A DNA stretch of 64,000 nucleotides from Golubevia sp. BC0850 (GCA_012976225.1 JAAVVG010000007.1:744001-808000); one strand, 5' to 3'; positions 42,607 through 54,352 are shown, numbered from the stretch's first letter. The notes: generated by a model from the sequence alone, not told the origin. Made by a program: numbers and translations.

Positions 42607-44832
42607 TCAAGTTTTAATGGAAGAAAAAATCCGAGATGAGTCTATCTCAACGTCCAATCTGTAAGGTCTTCCCTGCATTTCCCAGGCATTCGGCCTTCTC
42701 TCCTCCATCCATTCGCTCTCAAACGGATTCTCGACCTCTTCAGGGGTCTTGACTATCTCTTTTCCCAGATGAAGCTCTCGAGGAAGTTCCACGGACGCTC
42801 TTATCTGCTCTGCTAGACTGCTCTCGTCAATTTTAACTTCCATCAGACTCTGGATCGTGGTCGTAGTTGAGGTTGAGTAATGAGATGCCGTTCTGCTATG
42901 GTCAGATCTATAGCTTTGATGACGATAGAGATCAGAGCTGAATGGGTTGTGACTGCGAGCATACGTTTTAGACCCAGACATCATGATCTTATGAAGTTCT
43001 AAGTTGTCGATGTTGCTCAATCCTTCGACTTGCCTCTCCTTTCCAATTTGCTTAGAAAGTTGCTTGGAAACTTCGAAGCGGCTGTCGAAAACTGTTGGAG
43101 TCGAATTCTTTGAGGCGTTTCTATTTCTTCTTCCAGCAACATCGTAGAACGGAATGAAAGCTCTTTGGGAATTCTCCAGCCTTGTCGAGATCGGGTAGAG
43201 AGAGGTGGGGTACCATACGACGTAGATCAGTACCGATAGCAAAAGTGGAAGAGAATCTAGAGTGATGAACAGGACTGTGTGGATAGACAAGAGATGAGAG
43301 AAAAAGAAGGTTCAGCTCGACTTCCTGTTGATTGAGCCAGATCGGCCCCGATTCCAAAATCTGATTCTGAGCCCACTTTCCCTTTTTTTTCTTCTTTCTT
43401 TTCCTCTTCTACCAAAACGCGGCTCATAACAACGATACCGTCGGACATGTCCACGACATCCTCGAGTACAACAAGATGGTCGAGGCCGTCACTGGATGGA
43501 TGGACAGTAAGAAGAAGGCTGACGAACCTGCGGTTGTTTAAATCTCCATCTCTGATCATATGAGTCTCATCAACACAGCAATTGACCGACCTAAGAATAA
43601 GATATCTCTGTCTTCCAATTCATACTCACTTTCCTTGGTACCTTGAGAGAGCCTGGGGTTGATGGCGAGAACGAGTTGATAGACGAATCGAATCTGATAA
43701 CACATTGAACCCAAACGTCAGTTCTTGCAATGTTGATTCTCGACCATTCGTTCTATCCACTTACCACCAAAAACACGCTGGAGAGATAGATTCCTCTGAA
43801 GATTGGACCAACCTCAATTCCAACACCCCTTCTGACGATCTGATCCGTGACCAGGAAGTTACTTCCTATGCTTTCGAATCGCTTCAAACCTTCGACCATA
43901 ATCTTCTTCGAAGCTGAATGAGCTTTGATAATGTTGGCCAAGAAGAAGACATAGGTGGTCAATTGAAGGACAGATCCAATTATCATCAACCTTTTACCTA
44001 ACGCTGGGTAGCTTCCAGTCAAGAAAGAAGGACCATCTAAACCGATCTCTCCTACAACTAAAAGTGCGGCTCCAACTAGACTCCCGAGTCCAAAGATCGA
44101 GACTAAAAGATCGGAGTGGCTATTGAACATTAGAACCAACTTCTTGTTAATCCCAGCAGATTGATTCTTGAGATTGAGAGCTTTTGTCAGCCTTGAGAAA
44201 TAGAAGAAGATGAAAAAGAAATAGAAGAATGAAGCCAGTTTGAAGAGACTTAACATTGCCCTGTAAATCGAGGATGATCCGAAGATTTCAAGATAAAGAA
44301 CGACCTTTAATGAATGTGCGACCAAAGTTAGAATCATGCCAAGTGGTAAGAAGAGGAATTGGAAGTCTTTCCAGGAATGGATATTCTGGAAGTGAAGAGG
44401 GGACAGAAGGTAGGTGAGCGTCGACAAGCCTCTTGCTCGAGGCAAATCAAACTCACCAAGTAGACCAAGATGAAAGTCAACAGTGTCAGAGCCAGAAAGA
44501 CAGCGCTTCCGATGACTCCAATTCTGTGATCTGTCGAAAAGATGTCAATGTACTTCTCAGTACTTCATCCTTTCACCTCCGAATCTCCAGCCTCTGCCTC
44601 AAAACGTCGAACCCTTTCTCAACTCACAAGTCATGGTTGTGTCGTAAAGATTCACAAGTCCATTCCAACCATCACGAAGTTCTTGTAACACGCTTGGTGG
44701 TAAAATGTAAGAAATGACTTGAGAGTTCAGGGCATTGGCTGAAGTTGGTAGAAGTAGAAGCGTGAGTTGAGTTAGAAGGAAAGTTGAAGAGATCGTCGAA
44801 GTTGAGAGTCCAGCTCTCCTTGAAGAGATCAT
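42607..44832 (-). CDS. RTA1-like multi-pass membrane protein
   Basis: Start MISSRRAGLSTSTISSTFLL at 44832, a signal-like hydrophobic segment, then SYILPPSVLQELRDGWNGL. After an intron comes HRIGVIGSAVFLALTLLTF. The exon near 43753-44400 adds several helices (FLFLPLGMILTLVAHSLKVV, LASFFYFFFIFFYFSRL, SIFGLGSLVGAALLVV, GKRLMIIGSVLQLTTYVFFL). A short exon (RFVYQLVLAINPRLSQGTKE) follows. Then comes ILFITLDSLPLLLSVLIYVV with WYPTSLYP, the 'LD.lP.l....l...WHP'-like end seen in RTA1 family proteins. The cytosolic tail is about 190 residues, Ser/Arg-rich. RTA1 proteins are linked to lipid or drug resistance at the plasma membrane. The intron between the last two exons (43275-43629, 355 bp) holds the alkaline-phosphatase fragment. 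Confidence 0.7.
43345..43616 (+). pseudogene. Alkaline phosphatase fragment inside an RTA1-like intron
   Basis: Reads AAHNNDTVGHVHDILEYN then KMVEAVTGWMDSKKKADEP, the same as ALP exon 38904-39048 apart from a few codons, and its frame ends just after. Flanking intron sequence also matches: a C-rich run then GATTCCAAAATCTGATTCTG before it, and an ACAGC..GAC block plus CTGTCTTCC after it, like ALP 38830-39150. It lies on the plus strand, antisense to the host gene, and fills most of the 355-bp intron. It could derive from this ALP gene or from a lost paralogue; several synonymous changes favour some age. Confidence 0.88.
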
Positions 44833-45356
44833 CCTTGGAAGCTTCTGTCGAAGAAGAAGAGAAAGAAATGCTACCTGAGCTGGGATTGAGAAGGAGAGGC
44901 GAAAGAAGGGGAAGAAGAAGAACACAAAAAGAACTCTGCCCCTTTTTATGTAAATTTTTTGGGACTGAGGCAGTTTTCTAAAGCAAAGGTTCGTGCATTT
45001 GAGGATCTCGACATTCTCGAACCAAACTCATTCGATTCGGATTCAAATCAATCTTGGGAGCTGTTTGAGAATTTTAGTAGTTTTGATTTATGATGCATAG
45101 CGGAATCATAAGAGTTGTGGGTTGATTGTAAATGATGAAGAATACATTTTGTTGCTGTGAATTCTTTGGTGCTCGAAAGAGAATGTTCCGAGTGGAAGAA
45201 AGACAAGCAAGAGGGGAGAGTGATGCTGTGGACAGAAAAAGGAAAGAAAACCTATGAAAAAAGAAGATGAATTGGAAGGAATAAAAGAACAGGAAAGCAG
45301 AAACTTGGAAACAAGAGAATATTAAAGGGAGATCATTCAGATGTTTGTTTGAAAGT
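44833..45356. other. RTA1-like promoter and RPL35 3' flank
   Basis: About 520 bp. A minus-strand TATA-like run (ACATAAAAAGGGG, reverse strand, near 44937-44951) lies about 110 bp before the RTA1-like start. Nothing else is supported. Confidence 0.4.
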
Positions 45357-46600
45357 TTAAGCCTTGAGGACGAACTTGCGGGCACCGAAGTGAATGTCCT
45401 TCTTGTGTTGGCGTTCAGTGATCTGGGAACGCTCGTGCTGTGATAAGATAAGTGAGGGAGTAAGATGTTTGGAAAATGGTCAGAAGTTTGATCTGGAGTT
45501 GGAGAGAAGGCGATCCAGAACCGAGATTCGAAAAGTTGGTTTGAAGGTTGGTTGGGCCAAGTTGGTCGCTAGCCCAATTCACTACAAGTTGATTCAAGAG
45601 TTGTCTATCAACTCGAGAAATGATTAATACAACTCTCCCGAGTCGATGTAGAGCAATTGAACCTGACTTCGGCACCACCACTTGGTGAAGACCTATCTCC
45701 AGTTCCACAGTCCCAGCTCAAGAAGCGCATACAACAAGCGTTCTAGATCGTTTCTTGCTCAGAATGCCAATCTAAAGGGCTTCACCAAATGCGCTCTCCT
45801 GGCGAACTTGAAATCGAAGATTCGGACCACCTTCAACCCTGTTCCTCCTCACTCGAGTCTACTCATCGATTTCTACTTCTCAGCTCCACCTCTTCCTCCA
45901 CCATTTAGTCTCTCGCTATACTGTTCTCTTGAGTGATCAGAGTCTTGCCTCTTCCATCCCATCGAATCCAAATCCTTCCTCTCGGCCTGCTCCTCTCCCA
46001 TCCACCATCCTCAACCCCTTCAAGTCATCGAATCGACGCTAACCTTTGTGAGCCTTCTACGGATAGCACGGGTCTTCTTGGCACGGAGATCTAGAGGTTG
46101 GTACTTCTTTCCCTTGTACATCTCACGTAGGTTGCTACGTTGCTTTTGGTTCATGACGGTTAGGACACGAGCGATGGACTTGCGGACGGTGTTGCTGAAA
46201 GAGGTTGAGAGTTGAATGTGAATGGTTGAGAATTGCATTTGAAGTTGAATCAGATTGAGATTGGAATGCATTTGAAGAGAGATTGTCGGTGAAGGATAGA
46301 GGTCAGTTTCCACCATGGCCCAGCACGATTTGAAGATGGCAGCACTCGTTTCCCCGTCAAACATCCGTTGTCCCAGTCTTCTCTGCCTCTCTGATTTCCA
46401 TTTCCTTTTAAAGAGTATTCAAATACATTCCCCAACATCTGGCCATCGACTACTCACATACGGATCAACTTTCCAGAGTTTCCACCAACAACCTTTTGGA
46501 CTCTAAGGTCCAAAAGCTCCTTCTTGAGCTCATCTAGCTGAGTAGTCAACTCAGACTTGGACTTGGTCTGTAGTTCGTGAGCTCTAACTTTTGGGGCCAT
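45357..46600 (-). CDS. RPL35: 60S ribosomal protein L35 (uL29)
   Basis: Large-subunit protein at the peptide exit. Three exons: 46600 to about 46458 ([20 protein letters not shown] then [19 protein letters not shown]), about 46196-46042 ([40 protein letters not shown]), and 45437-45357 ([20 protein letters not shown], ending KFVLKA). It matches uL29 in sequence and size (about 125 residues). Introns are long for this window (about 260 and 600 bp), as is common in fungal ribosomal-protein genes. It diverges from RPS22 over about 520 bp. Confidence 0.95.
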
Positions 46601-47117
46601 CTTGAAGTATTCTTTTGAGAGGAGGAAAAGGAGGGGAGAGGAGGTTTCGAGGTCAGATGAAGATTTCTTCTTGTCCCCTCTTCAGCAGCAGCGGCATCCA
46701 CAGCGAGTCGAATCGAGCGCCTTCTTGAGATTTGAGGTACTTGCAATTTGATTGTCTAAATTAAGAGATTAACTTGAATGAATTTACCTTTGACACTTAC
46801 AATTTGCTGTGGGTCGAAGAGAGAAGAAATGAAACCGCAGCGAATTTGCTCTGAGTCTTCTTCGCGCTGGGGTCAAAAACCTTCTTCTCCCCTTCTCTCT
46901 TCTCTCTCTATCCTCGTCCTCCCCTCAAGGTTCGTTTTCAACATGAAGATCATACATCATAGCAACGACTGAGAACTCATCAAGAGATTGGGAAACATCA
47001 ATTCAATGGTTGCGACGTAGAACAGTTTTGCTGACTGTACCTACGTCGTTTTTCTTCTTCTTTCTTGAACACACATCTTCATCCTTTCACACTATCCAGA
47101 TCAACTAAAGATTCAAA
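46601..47117. promoter_or_regulatory. Divergent promoter of RPL35 and RPS22
   Basis: About 520 bp between two ribosomal-protein start codons. A pyrimidine tract (TTTTTCTTCTTCTTTCTT, 47048-47065) precedes RPS22. No defined ribosomal-protein promoter element could be identified by eye. Confidence 0.45.
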
Positions 47118-48000
47118 ATGACTCGTGTATCTGTTCTCGTAAGTATCAAGCTCAAGAATCAATAACCATCTAAGCCCTTATGCTGTTCTGACCTCTGACC
47201 ATTTTCTTCCTCCCATCCACCATGACCATGACAGAACGACGCTCTAAACGCCATCGTCAATGCTGAGCGTAAAGGAAAGAGACAAGTTCTCATTCGTCCT
47301 TCCTCAAAGGTCGTTATCAAGTTCCTTTCCGTAATGCAAAAGCACGGTGAGTAGTCAAGTCTTGAGGGATGTAACAGGATGGGAGGAAAAAAGGTTCAGA
47401 GAGGAGATGAAGGAAAGGTCATTCATCAATCATCAAGCAATTCCCCAAATCTATACCATTCGAGGTATAACTGTTCAGCTTCGGCTCCTTCCCTCAACGT
47501 GAAAAGGTACCTTGCTCTACCGTTGCTTTACTTTAAATCCTCGAGAGAGCAACTCCCAATCCTTCCCCTCTGGGGGGAGACGTCCTTCTTTGACATTTCG
47601 TCAAGCCTTACTATTTCTAGAGCTGATGAGATTGATTAGATGGAGGACATCATTTGAAACCAACGTTGAGAAAGCTCCGAGAAGCATCTTCCACCACCCA
47701 CCCTAACGTTTACTGACCCAACTTCCTCTCGCCTCTCTAGGATACATCGGAGAATTCGAGGAGATCGATGATCACCGCTCCGGAAAGGTTGTCATTCAAC
47801 TCAATGGACGTATCAACAAGTGTGGAGTCATCTCTCCACGTTTCAACGTTCCTCTCGGAAAGATTGAACAATGGGTCGCCAACCTTCTCCCAGCTCGTTC
47901 TTTCGGATTCGTCATCCTAACCACCTCTGCTGGAATCATGGACCACGAAGAGGCTAGAAGAAAGCACGTCGCTGGAAAGGTCCTTGGATTCGTCTACTAA
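47118..48000 (+). CDS. RPS22: 40S ribosomal protein S22 (uS8)
   Basis: Small-subunit protein uS8 (RPS15A in animals). Exons 47118-47139 (MTRVSVL), about 47236-47346 ([33 protein letters not shown]) and 47741-48000 ([59 protein letters not shown], ending GFVY). Total 130 residues, the family length. Intron 2 is 394 bp, unusually long locally, and could carry a small RNA (see findings). Confidence 0.97.
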
Positions 48001-48490
48001 ATCGACAATCAGATTTAGTCGCAAGTCCTTTCTCATTTCTTTTTGATCTTCTTTCTTTCAATCTGTCTCTCTCTCGCATTCAATCATTTCTTTGTTCGGT
48101 TCATTCATATTATGTCATGTATTACACTATGCTCTATCCCATCCATCCATTTCCAACAAAAAGATCTCGAGAGAGACACACTTAGGGTTTCTAGATTCGT
48201 GAGAGCTAGATAACTTTTCAGTTCACCTTACTTTCACCAACCAAAATCAATAGCAATTTCATTCATTCCCTTTGCTACTATATCCTTTCTCCCTTCTCTA
48301 TTCGTGTGAGCTTGTGACATTTTGGCCTGCGACAGAAAAGACATGTCAGAGGAGAACAGGGATGCTGGGAGGTGAACCTTGCCTCCCCTCTCTTGCTTGT
48401 GCTATTGGCAAACTACGAGCTTGCCATGATAAGACTTGATCAGCGATTTGAGAATGCGGTCGTCGAGTCGAGAGAACAAGTGATCAAGTC
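48001..48490. other. RPS22 3' flank
   Basis: T/C-rich 3' sequence with no gene. The TIR element starts near its end. Confidence 0.45.
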
Positions 48491-48498
48491 CTAAGTAC

Positions 48499-48550
48499 TT
48501 AGGAGAACCCAGTAATAGTGCGATCGTATTGTTGGCGTGCGATCGTAGTT
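48499..48550 (+). repeat. Left terminal inverted repeat
   Basis: Contains AACCCAGTAATAGTGCGATC then GTATTGTTGGCGTGCGATCG. Pairs with 50843-50895 in reverse complement with a few mismatches. Confidence 0.7.
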
Positions 48551-50842
48551 GAAACGTATTGCAAAAGTAGTGCGGGTGGTCGAGATTGGACGCGTCGAGT
48601 GATCGTCCACGAGATCGAGCTCGAAGTGATTTCTTTTTTTTTCTCTTTGGGGAGATCAGAGATTAGCGGAACTTGGGGTAGTTAGCAGTGGACTAATCTC
48701 CCTTGTCTTGAAACAAGAATGAGAAGCGTTGCTGGCGACTTGGTGAATTCGATTGAATTCGACTGAGTTGTGATAGCTTTGAGTGACTGGTTTGTTGAAC
48801 GCTGTTGGCGATCGTTTGCTTGTTACTTCGCTTCCTATGTTCAGATCTTATAGATTGACAGAGAACAAGTGAAGTAAAATAAGCAGTTTGAAAGTCGAGG
48901 GAACAGAAAGAAGAAGAGCAAGAACAAAAGTTGGAGGTCGTCGCTCGGCGCTATCCTTAAGGGCTAGTGCGAACGCGACATTCACTTGAAACGCAGAAAA
49001 AAGCATAGATGAGGGCACACGGAAGCAAAGTCAATCACCCAAATTCCCAATTGTTCTAACACCTCCACTCGAGATTGTCTTTGATGAAACGAATTTGCGT
49101 CTGATGTTATGAATTGAAATCAATGTTAATTTCGCAGGACGTTAAATTCCTTGACATTTTCTTCTCTCAAACGACCAATTGCGCTCCTTTAAAGGCTGGA
49201 TCTGCAATACAAGTATCATTTATGAACTATTGGCTTCTTTTGTGGCTCGATTCGAGACTCAGGATTATGGGGAAGATCTACTTTGTCCGCTTCAGACCTC
49301 TTCTCGCGACGTGCAATCAACTTTTGTCTCTTGAGAACTCTCGTTTTGAAATTTTGCCAAAACTAATTGAGATGTCAGCTTCAATTTGAGCCTCTCCAAA
49401 AGTTTCTAGCTCCTTCCATTAATGTGCTGCTCTTGAGGAAAGGCTTTCGTGCTGGAGAGAGCGTTTGTCCTGAGGGAAGATCAATATCACCTCGACGCTC
49501 GACGCTACAAGCCCTCCGTCGCGTTGAGGAAGGCTGATGTTGATCTTCCCTCTGATGATTTCCAAAGTTTCCCAAGTTCAGAATTTCGTTTGTCTCTCCC
49601 AACGACAACCATCTTCTCCCAAGTCACTCATCAACTTCATCTTGGAAGCCAAGTAAGATGGATATCCGAAGACTATCAACATAATTTCACCATCATCATA
49701 CTCCTACTTCTTATCCGGGTTAACTGGGAGGAACAGGGTGAGTAGTTTCTGCTCAAGCATCGTCATGCTGTTCAGATCTTCAATCATTCGTCCCGCGCTG
49801 ATGCGATAGCGTTCAATCAGCACGGATTCTGACTATGTCTCTACTAATATATCTCTGGTTGCTTTTCTCGCTCCTCAGAACATTTCTGAATTAATTGGGA
49901 GACATCCGCTTCTGCCTACCCTCAATTCTAAGTTTGATCCACTTCTACCTCTCAATCCATAACAGATCCTCTCTCCTTCTTAATGGAACTCTTAATAGTA
50001 ACTACTACTCACCGAAAGTCTTGAATCATTTGAATCGGCCAGTGGGAAGATAGGATCGGTCACGTTGGTTGGTGAAAGACTCAGCAAGAGAGAGACTCAA
50101 TCAAAATGCTATCTCTCTCGCCTCCACCAGGACATGGCGCTCCAAGATGCAGTTTGGTGAGTTGGCATACATTCGATTTAGAATGCGTTTTTTTCTCTTT
50201 TCTTTCCACTCTTTTCTTTCAACTCACTTCCTACCCATTTCCTTTTTTTTGAATCCCTTTGAAGCTCCTTCACTCTCTGTTCAAAAGCTCTCAGGTCGCA
50301 GCAGCTTGCACCGTGCTCATTTCACTTATCGCCGTCTCTATCACTCAGGAAATCGTGTGTGTCTATTTGATCGATGGAGTTTCAATCTGTATGTGCATCT
50401 TCTAACACCAGCTCTTTCACCATCCTCCCAATCAATCTTTTCTCAGTGAACGACTTGGACTTGTCGGTGAGTTTCTCTTCTCTTCGTTCCGTCTCTTTCC
50501 CAGTCGATCATTATTTTCCCCTTTGTGGTTGTCGCAAGATATGTCTCAGATTGTTTATGTACAAATGATATCAGTACCTTACTTTTGTTTTCGAAATATT
50601 TTTTTTGACTTCTTTGAACTATTTTGAGCCTGCATTTGAAGTCTTTTCCTACCATACGATTGCACTACTTTGACAATGTCTTTGCAATGCCCTTTTTCCA
50701 TACGATTGCACTACTTTGAGCAATGCGATTGCATTACCGGAAAATTCCATTACTTGTTTTTGTAGGGCAAGGGTATGGCAACCGTATTGCGGGTTCTCCG
50801 CGAAATCATGAGCAAAAGGAGCGCGCACGCCTCTTTGCCAAC

Positions 50843-50895
50843 ACTACGATCACACGCGAAACAATACGATCGCACTACTATTGGGTTTTCCTTAG
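50843..50895 (-). repeat. Right terminal inverted repeat
   Basis: Reverse complement reads AACCCAATAGTAGTGCGATC then GTATTGTTTCGCGTGTGATC, matching the left repeat. It ends about 100 bp before the next gene's start codon. Confidence 0.7.
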
Positions 50896-50994
50896 CCCAA
50901 GTCCCCCCACGCCCGTTATCTTTCGCTGTCGCGAGCCATTCTCTTCTTTCTCTGTCCCATTTCCTTCCCATCAGCCTCGAGCCAAAATCCACAG

Positions 50995-52955
50995 ATGGTG
51001 GATTTAGTTTTCATAAACGCTACCATAATCGATGGGATTTCGACTCCTCGATACAAAGCCAGCGTTCACATCAAAACTTCAAAATCTGCCCCCACGTTCA
51101 ATTCTTCCATCTCTTCAATTGTCGACTCCTTCTCTCCCTCTCAAATCTCGGATTTCCAATCTCAGGGAGCTAGAATAATAGACTGTCAAGATGGGAAATA
51201 CGTTTTATGTCCAGGTTTCATCGATATGCATGCTCATTCAGATTTAAATTTACTCCACACTCCAGAACATGAAGCAAAAATTTCTCAAGGAGTTACAACT
51301 GAGGTGATAGGTCAAGATGGAATTGGCTATGCTCCAGTTGATGATGATTGTCTGAAACACATTAGAAGGCAAATCGCTGGTTGGAATGGGAACCCAAAGG
51401 ATGATGGATTCGTGAGTTCTTTCGATGATTTACTCGACCTCGCTTTCTCTGAAGTATGCTCTTTCGTTGCATTTTGTCCTTTTACATCTCTCGATCTAGT
51501 TCAATTGGCGCTCAACGCTCTCATACCTGGACAACTTGGACTCGAAACGAATCGCAACGAATGTAGCCTATCTGGTACCTCAAGGAAATCTACGGATGAT
51601 GGTAATGGGTTACGAAGATCGGAGAGCAACCCAGACGGAAATAGAGTCCATGAAGAAATTTCTGACGGAAGCCCTAGAACAAGGAGCAGTCGGGATGTCT
51701 TCAGGGTTGACCTACGTCCCCGGAATGTACGCCTCAACTTCCGAACTTGGTCAACTGTTATCGGTGGTCAAGAAGTACGACGGATACTACTCTCCTCACA
51801 CTAGATCATATGGGAAAGGAGCGATGGAAGCCTATAGAGAGATGATCACTCTATGCAAAGAGACGCAAGTGTCTTTACACTTAACTCATTGCACCTTGAA
51901 CTTCTCAGAAAACAAAGACAAGGCTCCGGAATTGTTGACTCTGATCGATAAGTCAATTGAAGAGGGAGTTGAGATTTCAATGGATACTTATCCTTATTTA
52001 CCTGGATCTACTACGCTATCAGCTCTACTTCCCAGTTGGGCTTCAGAAGGTGGAGTCGAGGAAACTTTGAAAAGACTTCAGGATCCAAACCATCTGTCAA
52101 AGATCAAGGATTTTGTTGAAAAGTTTGGGTCAGATGGTTGTCATGGATGTACGGTTGATTATGAAACTATTGAGATTAGTGGTACTTCGGATCCAGATTT
52201 GGTCGAGACTTACGTTGGGAAAACTTTGGAGAGATTGAGTGAGGAGTCGGGAAAAAATCCTTTCGAAGTCTTCGTTGAGTTACTGATTAGAGATGGATTG
52301 GGAACTACGATCTTGCAACACGTAGGTCATGAGTCTAATGTTCGAGCAATTATGAAACATCGAAAGTGAGCTTCAAAAACATCCCTTCTTGTCGATCCAC
52401 CGACGAGATTCTCAGCTGATTCTCGTTGCTCTCCTTCTCATCAGTCACTGTGGAGGATCAGATGGAATCTTGGTAAGCACAAGACCTCACCCAAGAGCTT
52501 GGGGGACTTTCCCAAAGTATCTAGGTCATTACGCTAGAGATTTGCCGAGAGAATTTCCAGAAGAAACAGTTTTCGATGGAGGTTTAGAAGAAGCTGTTGA
52601 GCATCTGACTTCAAGAGCTGCTAAAGTCATTGGATTAAAAGATAGAGGAGTTCTGAAAGTCGGATACAAAGCTGATGTGAGTACGAGACAAATCAGAGAG
52701 GGCTCTAGGAATGCGAGCGAGAACGACAGAACCACTGAAACCTCTTCTCGCTCTCTTTTTCAAAAGCTCGTCTTGTTCGATCCAGAAACCATCAATTCGA
52801 ACTCGACTTTCGAGAATCCAAAGCAAGCTGCTTCGGGAGTCAGATTCGTAGTGGTCAACGGTAGGATTGCTCTCGATGAGGGGAAGATGGTTGGACAGCG
52901 ATCTGGTCGAACTATCAGACTTCGACAAGAAGAAAAGGGCTGGTCAGTCAGATGA
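50995..52955 (+). CDS. N-acyl-D-amino-acid deacylase (D-aminoacylase, amidohydrolase)
   Basis: Hydrolyses N-acyl-D-amino acids; amidohydrolase superfamily. Start MVDLVFINATIIDGISTPRY, then YVLCPGFIDMHAHSDLNLL with the HxH metal motif, and EAKISQGVTTEVIGQDGIGY. After a short intron near 51454-51500 the long second exon has NVAYLVPQGNLRMMVMGYED, EQGAVGMSSGLTYVPGMYAS, SPHTRSYGKGAMEAYREMI, VSLHLTHCTLN and DTYPYLPGSTTLSALLP. An intron near 52369-52444 precedes a segment with GGSDGILVSTRPHPRAWGTF, PKYLGHYARDL and EEAVEHLTSRAAKVIGLKDR. One more intron near 52678-52766 precedes VLFDPETINSNSTFENP and the C-terminus. Order and motifs match bacterial and fungal D-aminoacylases. The TIR element ends 100 bp upstream, so the proximal promoter is short. 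Convergent with the next gene (98 bp). Confidence 0.88.
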
Positions 52956-53052
52956 AGTCCTCAAGTATTCTTCTACTTGTGATTAAGATTCGATTCAGAT
53001 GGGAATAAATGGGTAAAATGTACAAGATCTGCTGGCTTTCGCCTGGCTCAAC

Positions 53053-54089
53053 TTAAATTCTATTGACACTGTTCATGTTATTCCTTCTTCTACGATTTCG
53101 CTCTCTTTCTTTCAGCATGCGATGAAGAGCCATCGTCGAGATCGTCAGTAGTGCCGCGTCTACCTGAGGATTGATCTTTAATTTGTACTTGGGTGGGTCA
53201 GTGAAACCCCAGTGCCATGCAACTTGTCCGATGGGCCTATCCCAAGCTGTGATGACCGCTTCTTGGCCCCACTTTTCGAAGAGGCAAGAAGATTGAACAA
53301 GATAATGGAAAGATTTTGAAAGGTTAAAATCGAGGTATGCCAATAAGAGAAGGGTATCGAAGAGAGAGAAAGTCGAAGTCAGATGCAATTTGCCCCTCTC
53401 CTTTATGATGATGATGTGGATCTCCCCACTTACCGTATCTATCTTATATTGAAGTCTAATAGGTTCCATATTCCCAGCAGCGTTCTTGAATATGATGGTG
53501 AGCTCCATGCCAAAGGTAGCTGTGTCCATCGCATGAAATACCTGGAGCCCAGTATCTGCATTCGTGCAAGTATACTCATTGAGACCCATGAACTTTGACT
53601 GGGTCATCATGTTTAATAAGGGGACTCTGGTCGCAGAGTAGAGGGCTGCGAAAGGGTCAGACAGATCACAGATGTCAGCGAGCGTAGGACTCAATCCGAA
53701 TTGCGAGCTCCTATTCTATTCCAAAAGGCCATCGAATTGGATTCCTCACTTTGCATTCCACCACTTATAGGTCCGATACTAAAGATTTCTTGCTGGGTAA
53801 TTGCATCCTGTTCGGAGAGAGAAGAGGAAGTGGGACAAGAACGTATGAAGAAGGGGAGAACATTCAGAATCGCACGAAGAACCTTCTATCAGTTCAGATT
53901 CCAACCATCAAAATCTCTCTAAGATCTCACCTGTACTGTGGTCTGGAAGGTATCCCTGAAGAATCCACCGGGTTCAACAATCAAGAGTAGATTCATATCT
54001 GCCGTGTGCGTCGAAAATTGGGGTAGAACCGCAATAGGCAGCTTTAATTCTGGCAGTGGCTCCTTACTTTTCGATGATGAGTGACCCAT
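53053..54089 (-). CDS. Tubby C-terminal/LURP-one-like small protein
   Basis: Start MGHSSSKSKEPLPELKLPIA at 54089, then LLLIVEPGGFFRDTFQTTVQ. Exons follow with SIGPISGGMQSEESNSMAFW, SPTLADICDLSDPFAALYSA, VPLLNMMTQSKFMGLNEYT, GMELTIIFKNAAGNMEPIRL and QVAWHWGFTDPPKYKLKINP then QVDAALLTISTMALHRML. Strands separated by turns and a final D-A-A-L-L hydrophobic helix suggest the tubby/phospholipid scramblase-like barrel (LURP-one type). Membership is judged by pattern only. The tail is basic (KERERNRRRRNN). Function unknown. Confidence 0.55.
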
Positions 54090-54352
54090 TTTGATGATAG
54101 TTTGGGATGGTTTGAAAGAAGAAGAGGGGAAAGAGAAATAAAGGATTGCACAGCCTTTTTGTTGTTGGCGTTTCTCGACCTCGTGCTCGCAGGAATGAAC
54201 CACTCCACAACTGAAGATTCATCAAAAAGTGGCATAGATATAATAAGAGTTCGTTAAAAGAGAAGTGGTAACGTTTATGTACAAAACAAAACTGAGAGGG
54301 AAAAGCAGGGATAGAAGGAAGCACTTTTTCTTTAAAATCGTTTGGATCATTT

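Larger units (their letters stand above)
48492..50897. mobile_element. Non-autonomous TIR DNA element (about 2.4 kb)
   Basis: Bounded by inverted repeats of about 52 bp: left 48499-48550 and right 50843-50895, sharing AGTGCGATCGTATTGTT on the left versus its reverse complement on the right. Subterminal copies of a related motif (GTAGTGCRATCGTATKG) recur inside the right end at 50652-50671, 50698-50717, 50720-50737 (variant) and near 50779-50793, and in variants at the left at 48536-48577. A 7-bp direct repeat CAAGTCC sits just outside both ends (48485-48491, 50898-50904) and may be the target-site duplication. The interior has only short open frames without transposase motifs, so the copy looks non-autonomous. 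Superfamily not assigned; hAT- or MULE-like are options. Confidence 0.65.

Noticed and set aside
37536-44832. Secondary-metabolite cluster (O-methyltransferase, RTA1-like exporter, phosphatase)
   Set aside because: No polyketide synthase, peptide synthetase, terpene cyclase, P450 or regulator nearby; neighbours are housekeeping genes.
49114-50449. Open frames inside the TIR element as a transposase
   Set aside because: Short, compositionally poor, no catalytic or zinc-finger motifs.
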